Program-made: the position numbers and the translations under genes | Part shown: piece by piece, positions 17,004 through 26,097 of the stretch | How the letters are laid out: the number at the start of each line of letters is the position of its first letter | Numbering within the stretch: position 1 is the stretch's first letter | The notes under the pieces: model-generated | What the model saw: only the letters and a program-made list of their open reading frames with translations | Told to the model about the DNA's origin: nothing | Database searches by the model: none | Assembly: GCA_934548045.1 (NCBI GenBank) | Contig: CAKTEM010000008.1 | Span: forward strand, 66,270 to 130,269 | Length of the DNA: 64,000 nt | Reading direction: 5' to 3' | Source: an uncultured Faecalibacterium sp. | Lineage (GTDB): Bacteria > Bacillota > Clostridia > Oscillospirales > Ruminococcaceae

Positions 17004-18314
17004 ATGGAGAAAAAACACGGACTGGCGAGACGATTCACCGAGCTGATTTTCATATCCGGTTTGTGCAGTGCGTTGCTGCTGATAGGGATGCAGATCGTGC
17101 TGAACAAAGCTCTGCGTGCCTATTTCAGCCGGGAGGATGTGCAGCAGAAAATTACGACGCAGCAGCTGGCGGATTTTCAGGAATATATTACAGAAAACCA
17201 TCTGGCAAGCACCGACTGGGAAGCAATCAACGATTGGGCGCACCGTCACCAGAACACCATGCTGGCCTATTTTCAGGAGGGTGAAATGCCTTATTTTTCG
17301 CTGCCGCGCGTTTATCAGGGCCAGGAAGATGCGGAGCCGGGCGAACAGTTCAAGGCCTACGAATGGCTTGCGTTCAACAGCGTCGAGTTTTCGGATGGTG
17401 AGGCGGCAGTTGCCATCTATTACAATGGTGTCAACGCCTACTATGGCATCGGATGCGAGATTTTGTTGTTCTTGGCCATCGCATCGTTCCCGGTGTTTTT
17501 CCTGTTCGGAAGTCGGAAAATTATCCGCTATATCGTCCAGCTGAGCGAGGAGATCCAGGCGATGGAGGGCGGTGACCTCGACCACGCCATCACGGTGCAG
17601 GGTGAGGACGAGCTGACGACCCTTGCCAGCTGTCTGGACTCGATGCGTGTCACCCTGCGCAGTCAGCAGCAGCAGGAAGCCGAGTCCTCGGCCAAGGTGA
17701 AGAACCTCATCACGGAAATGTCGCACGACCTCCGGACGCCGCTGACGACTCTGCTGCTCTACACCGAGATTTTGCGCGGACATAAATACGACAGCGAAGC
17801 GCAGATGAACGACTATCTGACAAAAATCGACACCAAGGCCCGGCAGATCAAGCAGCTGTCGGATAACCTGTTCGAGTATGCTCTTGTCACCCGGGATACG
17901 GTCGTGGCCCTCGATGAGCCTGCGCACTTCTCGGCAATTTTTGAGGAGCCGCTGACCGAGATGGTCGACCATCTGCAGCAGCGCGGCTTTGTCTGTGCGC
18001 TGGAACTGGGCAGCGATGACCCTGTCCTGACCGTAAAAGGCCAGTATGTCCGGCGGATACTGGACAACATCACCTCGAATATCCTCAAGTATGCTGACCC
18101 CGAGCAGGAGATCACCGTCCGCTCCGTTCAGGAAGAAAACAAAGCCGGTCTGCTCTTCTTGAACAAGACCCTGCCCGTTCCGCCCTCCGCCGAAAGCACC
18201 AAAGTCGGCCTCACCAGCATGGAGACCATGATGGAGAAAATGAACGCTGTCTTCCGCGTCGAACAGGGTGAGGATTGGTTCTGTGTGACGCTGCTGTTTG
18301 AAGTGAATTCATGA
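17004..18314 (+). CDS. Sensor histidine kinase with HAMP domain
   Basis: 436 residues. Topology: short N-terminus, membrane helix (about 12-33), extracytoplasmic sensor loop of roughly 110 residues, second helix (about 147-172), HAMP linker, and a dimerisation domain with phospho-acceptor His241 in EMSHDLRTPLTTL. The ATP-binding domain has an N-box-like DNITSNILKYADPEQ, but the usual DxGxG and GxGLG glycine boxes are hard to find (only STKVGLTSMETM), so the catalytic domain is unusual or diverged. It is cotranscribed with the OmpR-type regulator. The signal is unknown; linkage to a MacAB-like exporter suggests an antibiotic, peptide or envelope stress signal. Confidence 0.88.
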   Translation: MEKKHGLARRFTELIFISGLCSALLLIGMQIVLNKALRAYFSREDVQQKITTQQLADFQEYITENHLASTDWEAINDWAHRHQNTMLAYFQEGEMPYFSLPRVYQGQEDAEPGEQFKAYEWLAFNSVEFSDGEAAVAIYYNGVNAYYGIGCEILLFLAIASFPVFFLFGSRKIIRYIVQLSEEIQAMEGGDLDHAITVQGEDELTTLASCLDSMRVTLRSQQQQEAESSAKVKNLITEMSHDLRTPLTTLLLYTEILRGHKYDSEAQMNDYLTKIDTKARQIKQLSDNLFEYALVTRDTVVALDEPAHFSAIFEEPLTEMVDHLQQRGFVCALELGSDDPVLTVKGQYVRRILDNITSNILKYADPEQEITVRSVQEENKAGLLFLNKTLPVPPSAESTKVGLTSMETMMEKMNAVFRVEQGEDWFCVTLLFEVNS

Positions 18315-18372
18315 TTCCCCTTGACCGCCCGGGACCTGTCCGGGCGGTCATTTTCATCTAAATTTAACTTAT

Positions 18373-18427
18373 CTTAAGCGGTCTTAAGAATTTCCTGCGC
18401 AAAATCCTAAGATTTGCCAATTATAAT
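18373..18427 (+). promoter_or_regulatory. Promoter of the efflux operon with response-regulator-like direct repeats
   Basis: CTTAAG at 18373 and again at 18383, ten bases apart, sit exactly 49 bases before a TATAAT -10 box at 18422. A third partial copy, CCTAAG, is at 18406. The spacing is identical to that in front of the response regulator gene (16195 to 16244). Confidence 0.6.
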
Positions 18428-18473
18428 CGTGCTGTACTCCCAAAGCACGGACAACAACAGGAGGGGCAACACG

Positions 18474-20207
18474 ATGCTACGGAAAAAGAGACCCGAGGAC
18501 GCAGGCGACCAGAAATTTCTGGTCGAGCTGGATACCGCGTCCGCCCAGCCCACCGAAAAGGGCTGGAAATCGTTTTTAAGAAAGAACTGGAAGAAGATCG
18601 TCGCCATCGTCTGTGTGGCAGCAGTGGCGGTGGTAATCGTCTTCCCGAAGAACAGCGCGAAACCGGCGCAGGCCAACACACAGTATGTCGAAGTCACGCC
18701 CGAAAAGCGGAACATCACCAACACCTTCAGCAGCTCGGGAACCATCTCGGCGGCGAACACCTACACCGTGAAATCGCTGGTGAAGGGTACCGTCCTGACC
18801 GCAGATTTTGAGGTGGGCGATGTCATTGAACAGGGAACCGTCCTCTACACCATCGACAGTTCCGATGCCGCAAGCAGTGTCGAAAAGGCGGAGCTTTCCC
18901 TTTCGCAGGCACAGCGGAACTATGACGACGCCGTGGATTCGCAGTACGTCCGCAGCACCATCAGCGGAACAGTGGCTTCCCTGAAAGTGGCGGTGGGCGA
19001 TGTCGTCACGGCCGGGCAGGAAATTGCTGTCATTCGGGATGACTCCACCCTGCTCCTCACGCTGGAGTTCCCGGCGGCGGATGCGGCTGGCTTCTCGGTC
19101 GGACAGAGTGCAGATGTTACGCTGGACAGCACCTTTGAGACGCTGACAGGTACCATCAAATCGGTCGCCGGCACGGACACCCTCAGCAGCGGAAACCTGC
19201 TGGTGCGCACGGTCGTGATCGCCGTGAAAAACACCGGCAGTCTGACGACGGCTCAGGCAGCGACGGCTACCGTCAACGGGGTCGGTGCGCTGGCCTCGGC
19301 ACGGTTTACCTACCAGAAGGAGCAGAGCATCACGGCATCTTCCAGCGGAAAGGTCGCGGCTCTCTGCGTCAAAGAAGGCCAGACCGTCAGCGAGGATACT
19401 GCTCTGATTCAGCTGTCCGGCAAGGAGCTGACAAAGCAGGTGCAGAACGCCTCGGACAACCTGCGCAGTGCGGAAATGTCCATGAGCGACACCGAAAAGT
19501 CGATGGAAGATTACACCATCACTTCGCCCATCAGCGGCACGGTCATCTCCAAAAACATCAAGGCAGGCGATACGGTCGGCACATCCAGCAGCAACAGCGA
19601 GACGATGTGCGTTATCTACGACCTGAGCTATCTCGAAATGACCCTGAATGTCGACGAGCTGGATATCCTGTCCATCAAGGAAGGGCAGGAAGTTACCATC
19701 ACGGCGGACGCCATCTCTGACCGCACCTTTACCGGTGTTGTCACCAGCGTCTCAGCGGCTGGCACGACCAGCGGCGGCACCACGACCTACCCGGTGACCG
19801 TCCGCATTGACGACACCGGCGACCTCCTGCCCGGCATGAACGCCACGGCAGAGATCGTCATCGCCAGCGCGGAAAACACCCTCAGTGTGCCGAACGCCGC
19901 CATCGTGCGCGGAAATTATGTCCTCATTACCAGCGATTCGCCCAGCGCGGCCAACGCCGACACCAGCATGAACGCGCCGGACGGCTATGTTTACGTCAAA
20001 GTGACGACCGGCGTCAGCGACGATGATTACATCGCTGTCACCAGCGGCCTGCAGGAAGGCGACACCGTTGCCTATGATTCCGACGCTGCGGCCAAGTCCT
20101 CGGACAGCGACCAGATGGAGTTCCAGATGGGCGGAGGCCCGGGCGGTGACAACGGTGGTGGAGGCCCCGGTGGAGATGGCGGCGGCGCACCGGGAGGTGG
20201 CCACTGA
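18474..20207 (+). CDS. Efflux membrane-fusion/adaptor protein (HlyD/MacA-like)
   Basis: 577 residues. After a cytoplasmic N-terminus there is one membrane helix (about residues 42-60). Biotinyl-lipoyl-like hairpins follow (VKSLVKGTVLTADFEVGDVIEQGTVL..., and a second set with SPISGTVISKNIKAGDTVG), together with coiled-coil arms and beta-barrel segments. The C-terminus is an odd Gly/Pro-rich tail with about 20 glycines in 27 residues. It should link the MacB-like permease to the outside. The ATG at 18474 follows CAGGAGGGGCAA. The stop overlaps the ATPase start (TGATG). Operon: adaptor, ATPase, permease, S-layer-homology protein. Confidence 0.88.
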   Translation: MLRKKRPEDAGDQKFLVELDTASAQPTEKGWKSFLRKNWKKIVAIVCVAAVAVVIVFPKNSAKPAQANTQYVEVTPEKRNITNTFSSSGTISAANTYTVKSLVKGTVLTADFEVGDVIEQGTVLYTIDSSDAASSVEKAELSLSQAQRNYDDAVDSQYVRSTISGTVASLKVAVGDVVTAGQEIAVIRDDSTLLLTLEFPAADAAGFSVGQSADVTLDSTFETLTGTIKSVAGTDTLSSGNLLVRTVVIAVKNTGSLTTAQAATATVNGVGALASARFTYQKEQSITASSSGKVAALCVKEGQTVSEDTALIQLSGKELTKQVQNASDNLRSAEMSMSDTEKSMEDYTITSPISGTVISKNIKAGDTVGTSSSNSETMCVIYDLSYLEMTLNVDELDILSIKEGQEVTITADAISDRTFTGVVTSVSAAGTTSGGTTTYPVTVRIDDTGDLLPGMNATAEIVIASAENTLSVPNAAIVRGNYVLITSDSPSAANADTSMNAPDGYVYVKVTTGVSDDDYIAVTSGLQEGDTVAYDSDAAAKSSDSDQMEFQMGGGPGGDNGGGGPGGDGGGAPGGGH

Positions 20208-20965
20208 TGGGCGCGCTGATCGAATTTGACGAAGTGTGCAAGTATTACCAGATGGGCGATACCCTTGTGAAAGCAGCCGACCACATCTCGATGAAGATCA
20301 ACAAGGGCGAATTCGTCGCCATTGTCGGACAGTCCGGCTCGGGCAAATCGACCTGTATGAACATCATTGGCTGTCTGGATGTGCCGACCAAAGGCACCTA
20401 TAAGCTCAATGGCCGGGATGTCGGCAAGATGAGCCGGGATGAGCTGGCCGAGATCCGGAACGAGATGCTGGGATTCATCTTTCAGCAGTACAACCTTCTG
20501 CCGAAGCTCAGCCTGATGGAAAACGTCGAAGTGCCGCTCATCTATGCCGGGATGCCGCGCGGTGAACGCCACCGCCGGGCAAAAGAAGCCCTCGAACAGG
20601 TGGGTTTGGGCGACAAGCTGAAAAACCGCCCGAACCAGCTTTCCGGCGGTCAGCAGCAGCGCGTCTCCATTGCCCGGGCCTTGGCCGGACACCCGGCGGT
20701 GATTTTGGCGGATGAGCCGACCGGCGCGCTGGACTCCCACACCAGCCGGGAAGTGCTGGGAATGTTGCAGGACATCCACCGGAAGGGGAACACAGTCGTC
20801 CTCATTACCCATGACAACTCGATTGCAGTGCAGGCTGACCGCATCATCCGGCTGGAAGATGGGCGTGTCGTCTACGACGGCGATTCCCACGCGCCGGAAG
20901 CGGTCGTTCAGCCGACCTTTGTCGCACCGAAAGAACAGGAAAAAAGACGGGAGGGAGCCGTATGA
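20207..20965 (+). CDS. ABC transporter ATP-binding protein, MacB/LolD type
   Basis: 252 residues. Walker A is GQSGSGKST near residue 39-47, the Q-loop lies in GFIFQQYNLLPKLS, the signature is LSGGQQQRVSIARAL, Walker B is VILADEPTGALD and the H-loop is VLITHD. The sequence follows the MacB/LolD/YknY class, which powers mechanotransmission export rather than classic translocation. Its start overlaps the adaptor stop and its end overlaps the permease start by four bases, so expression is tightly coupled. Confidence 0.95.
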   Translation: MGALIEFDEVCKYYQMGDTLVKAADHISMKINKGEFVAIVGQSGSGKSTCMNIIGCLDVPTKGTYKLNGRDVGKMSRDELAEIRNEMLGFIFQQYNLLPKLSLMENVEVPLIYAGMPRGERHRRAKEALEQVGLGDKLKNRPNQLSGGQQQRVSIARALAGHPAVILADEPTGALDSHTSREVLGMLQDIHRKGNTVVLITHDNSIAVQADRIIRLEDGRVVYDGDSHAPEAVVQPTFVAPKEQEKRREGAV

Positions 20966-22161
20966 TTTACGAGACCTTCCGTCAGGCGTTCCAGAACATC
21001 TGGAGCAACAAGTTCCGGACCTTTCTGACGATGCTGGGCATCATCATCGGCGAGATGGCGGTCATTGTCATTGTCGGCCTTGGCAACGGCATGACCCAGA
21101 GCATCAAGGACAGCTTCTCGGATATGGGAACCAACCTCCTCAGTGTCCAAATCATGGGCTACGGAAGCCGCAGCATCACGGTGCAGGAAATGTACGATGT
21201 CGTGGAATCCCGTCCCGACCTGTTCAGCAGCATCTCCCCGACGGGAACCCTGAGCGGCACCGTCAAGGTGGACACGACCAGCTACAGCAACACGAGCGTC
21301 AAGGGTGTCAGCGAGGAATATCTCTCGATGCTGGGCTATACCGTGGCACAGGGCCGGGGCATCAACTACGTTGACCTGACCGACAACAAGAAAATTTGTG
21401 TTGTGGGTGCCTACATAAACCGGGTGGCCTACGGTGGAAACGCGGTCGGTCAGACCATCAAAATCGGCGCGAACAAGTATACCATCGTGGGCGTGCTGGA
21501 AGCCAAAGTCACTAACACCTCCGAGCAGGAGGGCAGCAATGACGACATGATCTTTGTGCCATACACCACCGCCCTCCGTGCCTCGCAGAGCAGCACGTCC
21601 GACTCTTACGCGATCGTGGTCGCCGATGAAAACAAGCTGTCGGAAGCGAAAACGGTCATCGAAAACGCCTTGCAGGAAAAGTTCCACTCGGAGAATGGCT
21701 ACTTCGTCACGAGCCTGAGCGAGATGATGGAGACCATGACCTCGATGATCAACATGGTCGTGACGATTCTGACGGCGATCGCGGCCATCTCGCTGCTGGT
21801 CGGCGGCATCGGCATCATGAATATCATGATGGTGTCCGTCACCGAGCGCACCCGGGAAATCGGCATCCGGAAAGCTCTGGGCGCGAAGGAACGCACGATT
21901 CTGGGCCTGTTCGTCACCGAGGCCGCTACGACGTCGGCTCTGGGCGGTGCGCTGGGTATCGGGCTGGGATATCTTATTTCGTCGCTGGCAAACAAGATTT
22001 TGCCGATGATTCTGACCGACTTGGAAATGACCGTGACGCCCTCGCTGGCATCGGTCGTCGTTGCGTTCAGCATCTCGGTCGGCATCGGTGTGCTGTTCGG
22101 CTACCTGCCGGCAAAACGAGCGGCGCGGCTCAACCCCATCGAAGCTCTGCGCTATGATTAA
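20962..22161 (+). CDS. MacB-like ABC transporter permease
   Basis: 399 residues with the MacB/FtsX plan. One N-terminal helix (KFRTFLTMLGIIIGEMAVIVIVGLG) is followed by a large extracytoplasmic MacB core domain (about 45-270), then three C-terminal helices with the conserved ISLLVGGIGIMNIMMVSVTERTREIGIRKALGA. It ends with the family-typical PAKRAARLNPIEALRYD. With the adaptor and ATPase it should form a YknXYZ/MacAB-like exporter of peptides, toxins or antibiotics. Confidence 0.95.
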   Translation: MIYETFRQAFQNIWSNKFRTFLTMLGIIIGEMAVIVIVGLGNGMTQSIKDSFSDMGTNLLSVQIMGYGSRSITVQEMYDVVESRPDLFSSISPTGTLSGTVKVDTTSYSNTSVKGVSEEYLSMLGYTVAQGRGINYVDLTDNKKICVVGAYINRVAYGGNAVGQTIKIGANKYTIVGVLEAKVTNTSEQEGSNDDMIFVPYTTALRASQSSTSDSYAIVVADENKLSEAKTVIENALQEKFHSENGYFVTSLSEMMETMTSMINMVVTILTAIAAISLLVGGIGIMNIMMVSVTERTREIGIRKALGAKERTILGLFVTEAATTSALGGALGIGLGYLISSLANKILPMILTDLEMTVTPSLASVVVAFSISVGIGVLFGYLPAKRAARLNPIEALRYD

Positions 22162-22172
22162 GGAGAAATACT

Positions 22173-24305
22173 ATGAAAAAACGTCTTCTCGCGCTGCTGC
22201 TGGCGGTCTGCATCGGGGCGTCGATGCTCGTTCTGCCTGCCAGTGCAGCAGGTTCCAATCCGGCCGTTCAGGTGGCCGTCACGCTGGGCGGCATCACCTC
22301 CAGCCAGACGGATGAGGCATCCCTGAACTCTGCCCTGACGCGCGGCCAGCTGGCGAAGCTGCTGGTGGCTTTTTCGAGCTACCGGGAGAGCGTCGCCTCG
22401 CAGGGGTCGACCGGAAAGCTCTTCTCGGATGTGGATTCGAGCAACAGCTGGGCCGGGTACATCCGCATCGCTGTCCAGCAGGGCTGGATGAGCGGCTATA
22501 CGGACGGCTCCTTCCGCCCGGATAATGCGGTGACTCTTGAGGAAGCCTGCACCGCTGTCCTCAAGCTGCTAGGCTACGACACCACGACCCTGAGTGGAAC
22601 CTTCCCGGCAGCACAGCTCAACAAGGCGAACACGCTGGGTCTGCGCGTGAATCTGAGCCGGAAGCAGGGCGAGACCATGACCCTCGCGGACGGTGCGGTG
22701 ATGCTCTACAATGCGCTGACTGCCACGACTTCGGCAAACGCTGTCTATGGTACTTCGCTGGGCTTTACGGTCACGAACGGCCAGCTGGACACCTCGTCCA
22801 TCCTGCTCAGCAGTCTGGAAGGCCCCTTTGTGGCGTCCAGCGGCGAGAGCCTGCCCTTTGTGCCGACGACGATTTACAAGAACGATACCCTGACCGACGC
22901 GGCGGAGCTGAACCAGTACGACGTCTATTATTATAATGAGAGCGCGAAAACGGTCTGGGTCTACTCCCGTCGCGCCGCAGGCCGCATCACGGCAGTGTCG
23001 CCCTCGGCCAATGCGCCGACCTCGGTGACGGTAGCCGGTGTGAGCTATACCGTCGCGACTTCCTCGGCGGCGTCGCAGCTGTCCGCTCTGAACGGCGGCG
23101 GTGTGGGTCAGGTCGTGACCCTGCTGCTGGGCATGAACGATGAAGTCGTCGCAGTCCTGACCGGCGAACAGGCGGATGAAGTCTTTTATGGCGTTGTCCA
23201 GTCGGCCAGCCGAAGCCTGATCGAAGAGAACGGCGCGGATGTCCAGCAGACCGTCACGGTCGCCTGCACCGACGGCGTGACCCGGTCGGTCAATGTGGAC
23301 AAGAGCTTGAACTACCCGACCGGCTGGATGGTGCAGATCACGGTGAACGAGGACGGCGAAGATGTCGCTTCCCTCTGTGAAAAATCGATCTCCGGCACCG
23401 TTAGCGCGGACGCCGAGACGCTGGGCGATTATACCCTTGCGGACGATGTAGAGATTATGGATACGACTTCGGAGGGTGTGGCTGGGACAGTTCGTCCCAG
23501 CCGCCTATCGGGGGTGACACTTTCAACCTCCGATGTCCGGTACTACACCACCAATGAGAACGGCGAGATCGACCGCCTGATCCTGAACGATGTCACGGGC
23601 GATTTATGGACGTATGGTGTTCTGGACGACGTGAAGAACCTCGTCAACAACCTGACTTCTTCCTCGACCACGACCAGCAACTCCGGCTCGTCCTCTGGTT
23701 CATCGGGAACCAGCTCTTCCAGCAGTTCCAGCAGCTCTTCCGTTCTGGGCGTTGCCAGCGATGTGAGTTCCATCGTCCTGCCCAGCACGAGCGAGATGCT
23801 CTGGGGCATCATCGACGGCAGCATTGGCAGCACCGTCTGGGAGAGCGTCACCAGCAGCACCAGCAGCCTTGCGAGCTACCTGCTCAAGTTGGGCGCGAAC
23901 AACACCAGCGGCCTGTTGAGCAATGTGCTGAACTACTTCGGCACCGGCGCAAGCTATGTCTGCTACGTCGACGGCCGGCAGACGACCTATCAGACCAGCG
24001 TGAAATATCCAGTTCTGGCAGGCGGCATCGCGGTCGGCAAAACGACCTCCGGCAAGGTGAAGACCATGCGCCAGCTCATTCCGGTGGTCGTCGACCAGCT
24101 GGGCGCGGCATCGGTCAAGAGTGGGGATACTCGTTATGAGACGGCGGATGATATGCAGGTGTATTTGTGGTACAAGGGCGCGTATTACGCAACGACCCTC
24201 TCGCAGGTCAACACCGAGGACTATAACCTCATCGGCTGGTACGACAACAACGGCAGTGCCGCCGGGCAGAAGATCCGGGTGCTGATTGCGGTGAAAAAAG
24301 ATTGA
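22173..24305 (+). CDS. Secreted S-layer-homology (SLH) domain protein
   Basis: 710 residues. A signal peptide (MKKRLLALLLAVCIGASMLVLPASA) is followed by SLH-type repeats in residues 50-170 (KLFSDVDSSNSWAGYIRIAVQQGW, MSGYTDGSFRPDNAVTLEEACTAVLKLLGY), which usually anchor proteins to secondary cell-wall polymers. The rest is beta-rich, with a low-complexity Ser/Thr/Gly linker at about 490-520. It starts 11 bases after the permease stop with AAGGAGAAA, so it is the fourth gene of the efflux operon. A role as a surface partner of the exporter is inference. Confidence 0.85.
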   Translation: MKKRLLALLLAVCIGASMLVLPASAAGSNPAVQVAVTLGGITSSQTDEASLNSALTRGQLAKLLVAFSSYRESVASQGSTGKLFSDVDSSNSWAGYIRIAVQQGWMSGYTDGSFRPDNAVTLEEACTAVLKLLGYDTTTLSGTFPAAQLNKANTLGLRVNLSRKQGETMTLADGAVMLYNALTATTSANAVYGTSLGFTVTNGQLDTSSILLSSLEGPFVASSGESLPFVPTTIYKNDTLTDAAELNQYDVYYYNESAKTVWVYSRRAAGRITAVSPSANAPTSVTVAGVSYTVATSSAASQLSALNGGGVGQVVTLLLGMNDEVVAVLTGEQADEVFYGVVQSASRSLIEENGADVQQTVTVACTDGVTRSVNVDKSLNYPTGWMVQITVNEDGEDVASLCEKSISGTVSADAETLGDYTLADDVEIMDTTSEGVAGTVRPSRLSGVTLSTSDVRYYTTNENGEIDRLILNDVTGDLWTYGVLDDVKNLVNNLTSSSTTTSNSGSSSGSSGTSSSSSSSSSSVLGVASDVSSIVLPSTSEMLWGIIDGSIGSTVWESVTSSTSSLASYLLKLGANNTSGLLSNVLNYFGTGASYVCYVDGRQTTYQTSVKYPVLAGGIAVGKTTSGKVKTMRQLIPVVVDQLGAASVKSGDTRYETADDMQVYLWYKGAYYATTLSQVNTEDYNLIGWYDNNGSAAGQKIRVLIAVKKD

Positions 24306-24316
24306 TAGAGAGCAGA

Positions 24317-24348
24317 AAAGGAGCAGTTCGTCCGAACTGCTCCTTTTC
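24317..24348. terminator. Bidirectional terminator between convergent genes
   Basis: AAAAGGAGCAGTTCG pairs perfectly with CGAACTGCTCCTTTT; A and T runs flank both sides, serving the efflux operon and the minus-strand metallo-hydrolase gene. Confidence 0.85.
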
Positions 24349-24352
24349 GCTC

Positions 24353-25231
24353 TTAATAAATATCCAGATCGTGGCCATTGACGACCTCGCCGGTATATCC
24401 GGCATCCCGGATCTCCTGCAAGATCAGGGCTTCCCGGCGTTTTACCTCCGCCCGGGTGTCCTGCCCGGGCGCGAAAACGTCCAGATGGTAGATGCGGTGA
24501 TAGGTCACTAATAATTTGGGCTGTGCGGTCTTTGCGATCTCAGACAAGTCGGTCGAGAGGGTATGGACGGCACGGTGGTATTTCTGCCACTGGGATGTCC
24601 GCTGGGAAAGTCCGCCGGTGTACTCGACCTCGTGGAGCAGGACGTCACAGCCTTTGCCGTTCTCCGCAATGACCGGCAGAGGGCAGGTGTCGCCGGAAAT
24701 CAAAATTTTCCGGTCAGGTGTCTCGAAGAGATAGGCGTAGCTTTCCAACGTGCCGTGGCTGACCGGCAGGGCGGTGACCGTCACAAGCTCGTCCTGATAG
24801 ACGACGCCGGGCTGTATCTCGGTCACATCGACCTTGTAGCCCTCGGGGTTGGCCTTCTCGAAGCCGTTGATGCGAAAGTCAATGTCCACCGCATAGGCCT
24901 GCTCGATGTGTTCGGTCATGGAGCGGATGCCCTTCGGCCCGAATACCTTTAAAGGTACATCCCGTTCCAGCACCCACGGCGTGAAAATCAAATCGGGGTA
25001 GCCGGCGGTGTGGTCGGTGTGCAGATGGGTGCAGAACGCGACCTTGAGATTTTTGGGATGGAGAGCGGAGATGCCTTTTTCGTAGGCCTTGGCACACTGG
25101 CGGACGACGCCCGGCCCGAAATCGACCAGATAGGCGTTCCCATCGACCACCACGGCGGAGGACGGGCCGCTGGCGAACGGCTCCGCGTTGGGCGTGCCGG
25201 TACCCAGCAGAACAAGCTTTGTCTCACTCAT
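24353..25231 (-). CDS. MBL-fold metallo-hydrolase (RNase Z-like)
   Basis: 292 residues, metallo-beta-lactamase fold. The zinc motif HLHTDH covers His69, His71, Asp73 and His74 in VAFCTHLHTDHTAGY; later ligands appear in ALPVSHGTL, LISGDT and the C-terminal LVTYHRIYH. The opening KLVLLGTGTPNAEP is typical of the RNase Z/arylsulfatase-like subgroup. It could be a tRNA 3'-processing enzyme or a small-molecule esterase; the RNase Z exosite arm is not obvious, so the generic name is safer. The start follows GAGGGGTTCT. Confidence 0.8.
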   Translation of the reverse strand: MSETKLVLLGTGTPNAEPFASGPSSAVVVDGNAYLVDFGPGVVRQCAKAYEKGISALHPKNLKVAFCTHLHTDHTAGYPDLIFTPWVLERDVPLKVFGPKGIRSMTEHIEQAYAVDIDFRINGFEKANPEGYKVDVTEIQPGVVYQDELVTVTALPVSHGTLESYAYLFETPDRKILISGDTCPLPVIAENGKGCDVLLHEVEYTGGLSQRTSQWQKYHRAVHTLSTDLSEIAKTAQPKLLVTYHRIYHLDVFAPGQDTRAEVKRREALILQEIRDAGYTGEVVNGHDLDIY

Positions 25232-25386
25232 ACAGAACCCCTCACAATCGTTCGATTTTATCCAGTTCAGTATACCAAAGTGGAACACTTTCGTCCAGCG
25301 ATTTTACCCGGATGTTGAATTCTGTCGGATTTTATGTTTAAATAGAAATAAAATCGGGTAAGAATGGACGAGGAGGAATGTGCAGG

Positions 25387-26097
25387 ATGCTGAAAATCGC
25401 AGTGGTCGAAGACCAGCAGGAGACACGGGAGCGTCTTTGCAGCTATATCCGGCAGTATGCGCAGGAGCAGGGGATACAGGTCGAAGTCCTGCCGTTTGAG
25501 GATGGTGCCGTCATTGCCGAGGGGTACAAGCCGGGCTTTGACATCATCTTTATGGATGTGGAGATGCCAAAGCTGGGCGGCTTTGGCGCGGCAGAGCGGA
25601 TACGGGAAGTTGACCCGGACGTGGTGCTGGTCTTTGTCACCAACATGGCGCAGTACGCCATCCGGGGCTACGAGGTCGACGCGCTGGACTATGTGCTGAA
25701 GCCGGTGGATTACTATCCCTTCTGCACCAAGCTCTCCCGTGCCATCCAGAGAGTCCAGCGGAAAAAGGGCGGTCAGGTCGCGCTCTCGCTGGCCGGCGGT
25801 GGAATACAGCTGCTGGACACCGGCGAAATTTATTATCTGGAGACCCATAACCGGATGCTCTACTACCACACGGCAAAAGGGGAATTCGCCGTCCGCGGAA
25901 GCCTCCAGAGTGCGGAAAAGCAGCTGACGGCCTATCACTTTGTCCGGTGCAACCAGTGCTACCTCGTCAACCTTGAGCATGTCAAGGGCGTCGAGAACGA
26001 TTTTGCCCTTGTGGGAGATGCCCGGCTTGAGATCAGCCGCCGCCAGCGCGCGGCGTTCCTGACGGCGGTCGCGTCCTATGTCGGAGGTGTGCTGTGA
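25387..26097 (+). CDS. LytTR-family response regulator (AgrA-like)
   Basis: 236 residues. The receiver domain has Asp57 in IIFMDVEMPK and Lys in VLKPVDYYPF; the C-terminal LytTR DNA-binding domain includes EIYYLETHNRMLYYHTAKGEF, VRCNQCYLVNLEHVKGV and DARLEISRRQRAAFL. The ATG at 25387 is preferred over the in-frame ATG at 25378 because the AGGAGG site ends at 25376, too close to the first. The next gene, a GHKL kinase, overlaps its stop. Such pairs usually answer peptide signals, but no agrB/agrD-like gene is beside them. Confidence 0.92.
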   Translation: MLKIAVVEDQQETRERLCSYIRQYAQEQGIQVEVLPFEDGAVIAEGYKPGFDIIFMDVEMPKLGGFGAAERIREVDPDVVLVFVTNMAQYAIRGYEVDALDYVLKPVDYYPFCTKLSRAIQRVQRKKGGQVALSLAGGGIQLLDTGEIYYLETHNRMLYYHTAKGEFAVRGSLQSAEKQLTAYHFVRCNQCYLVNLEHVKGVENDFALVGDARLEISRRQRAAFLTAVASYVGGVL

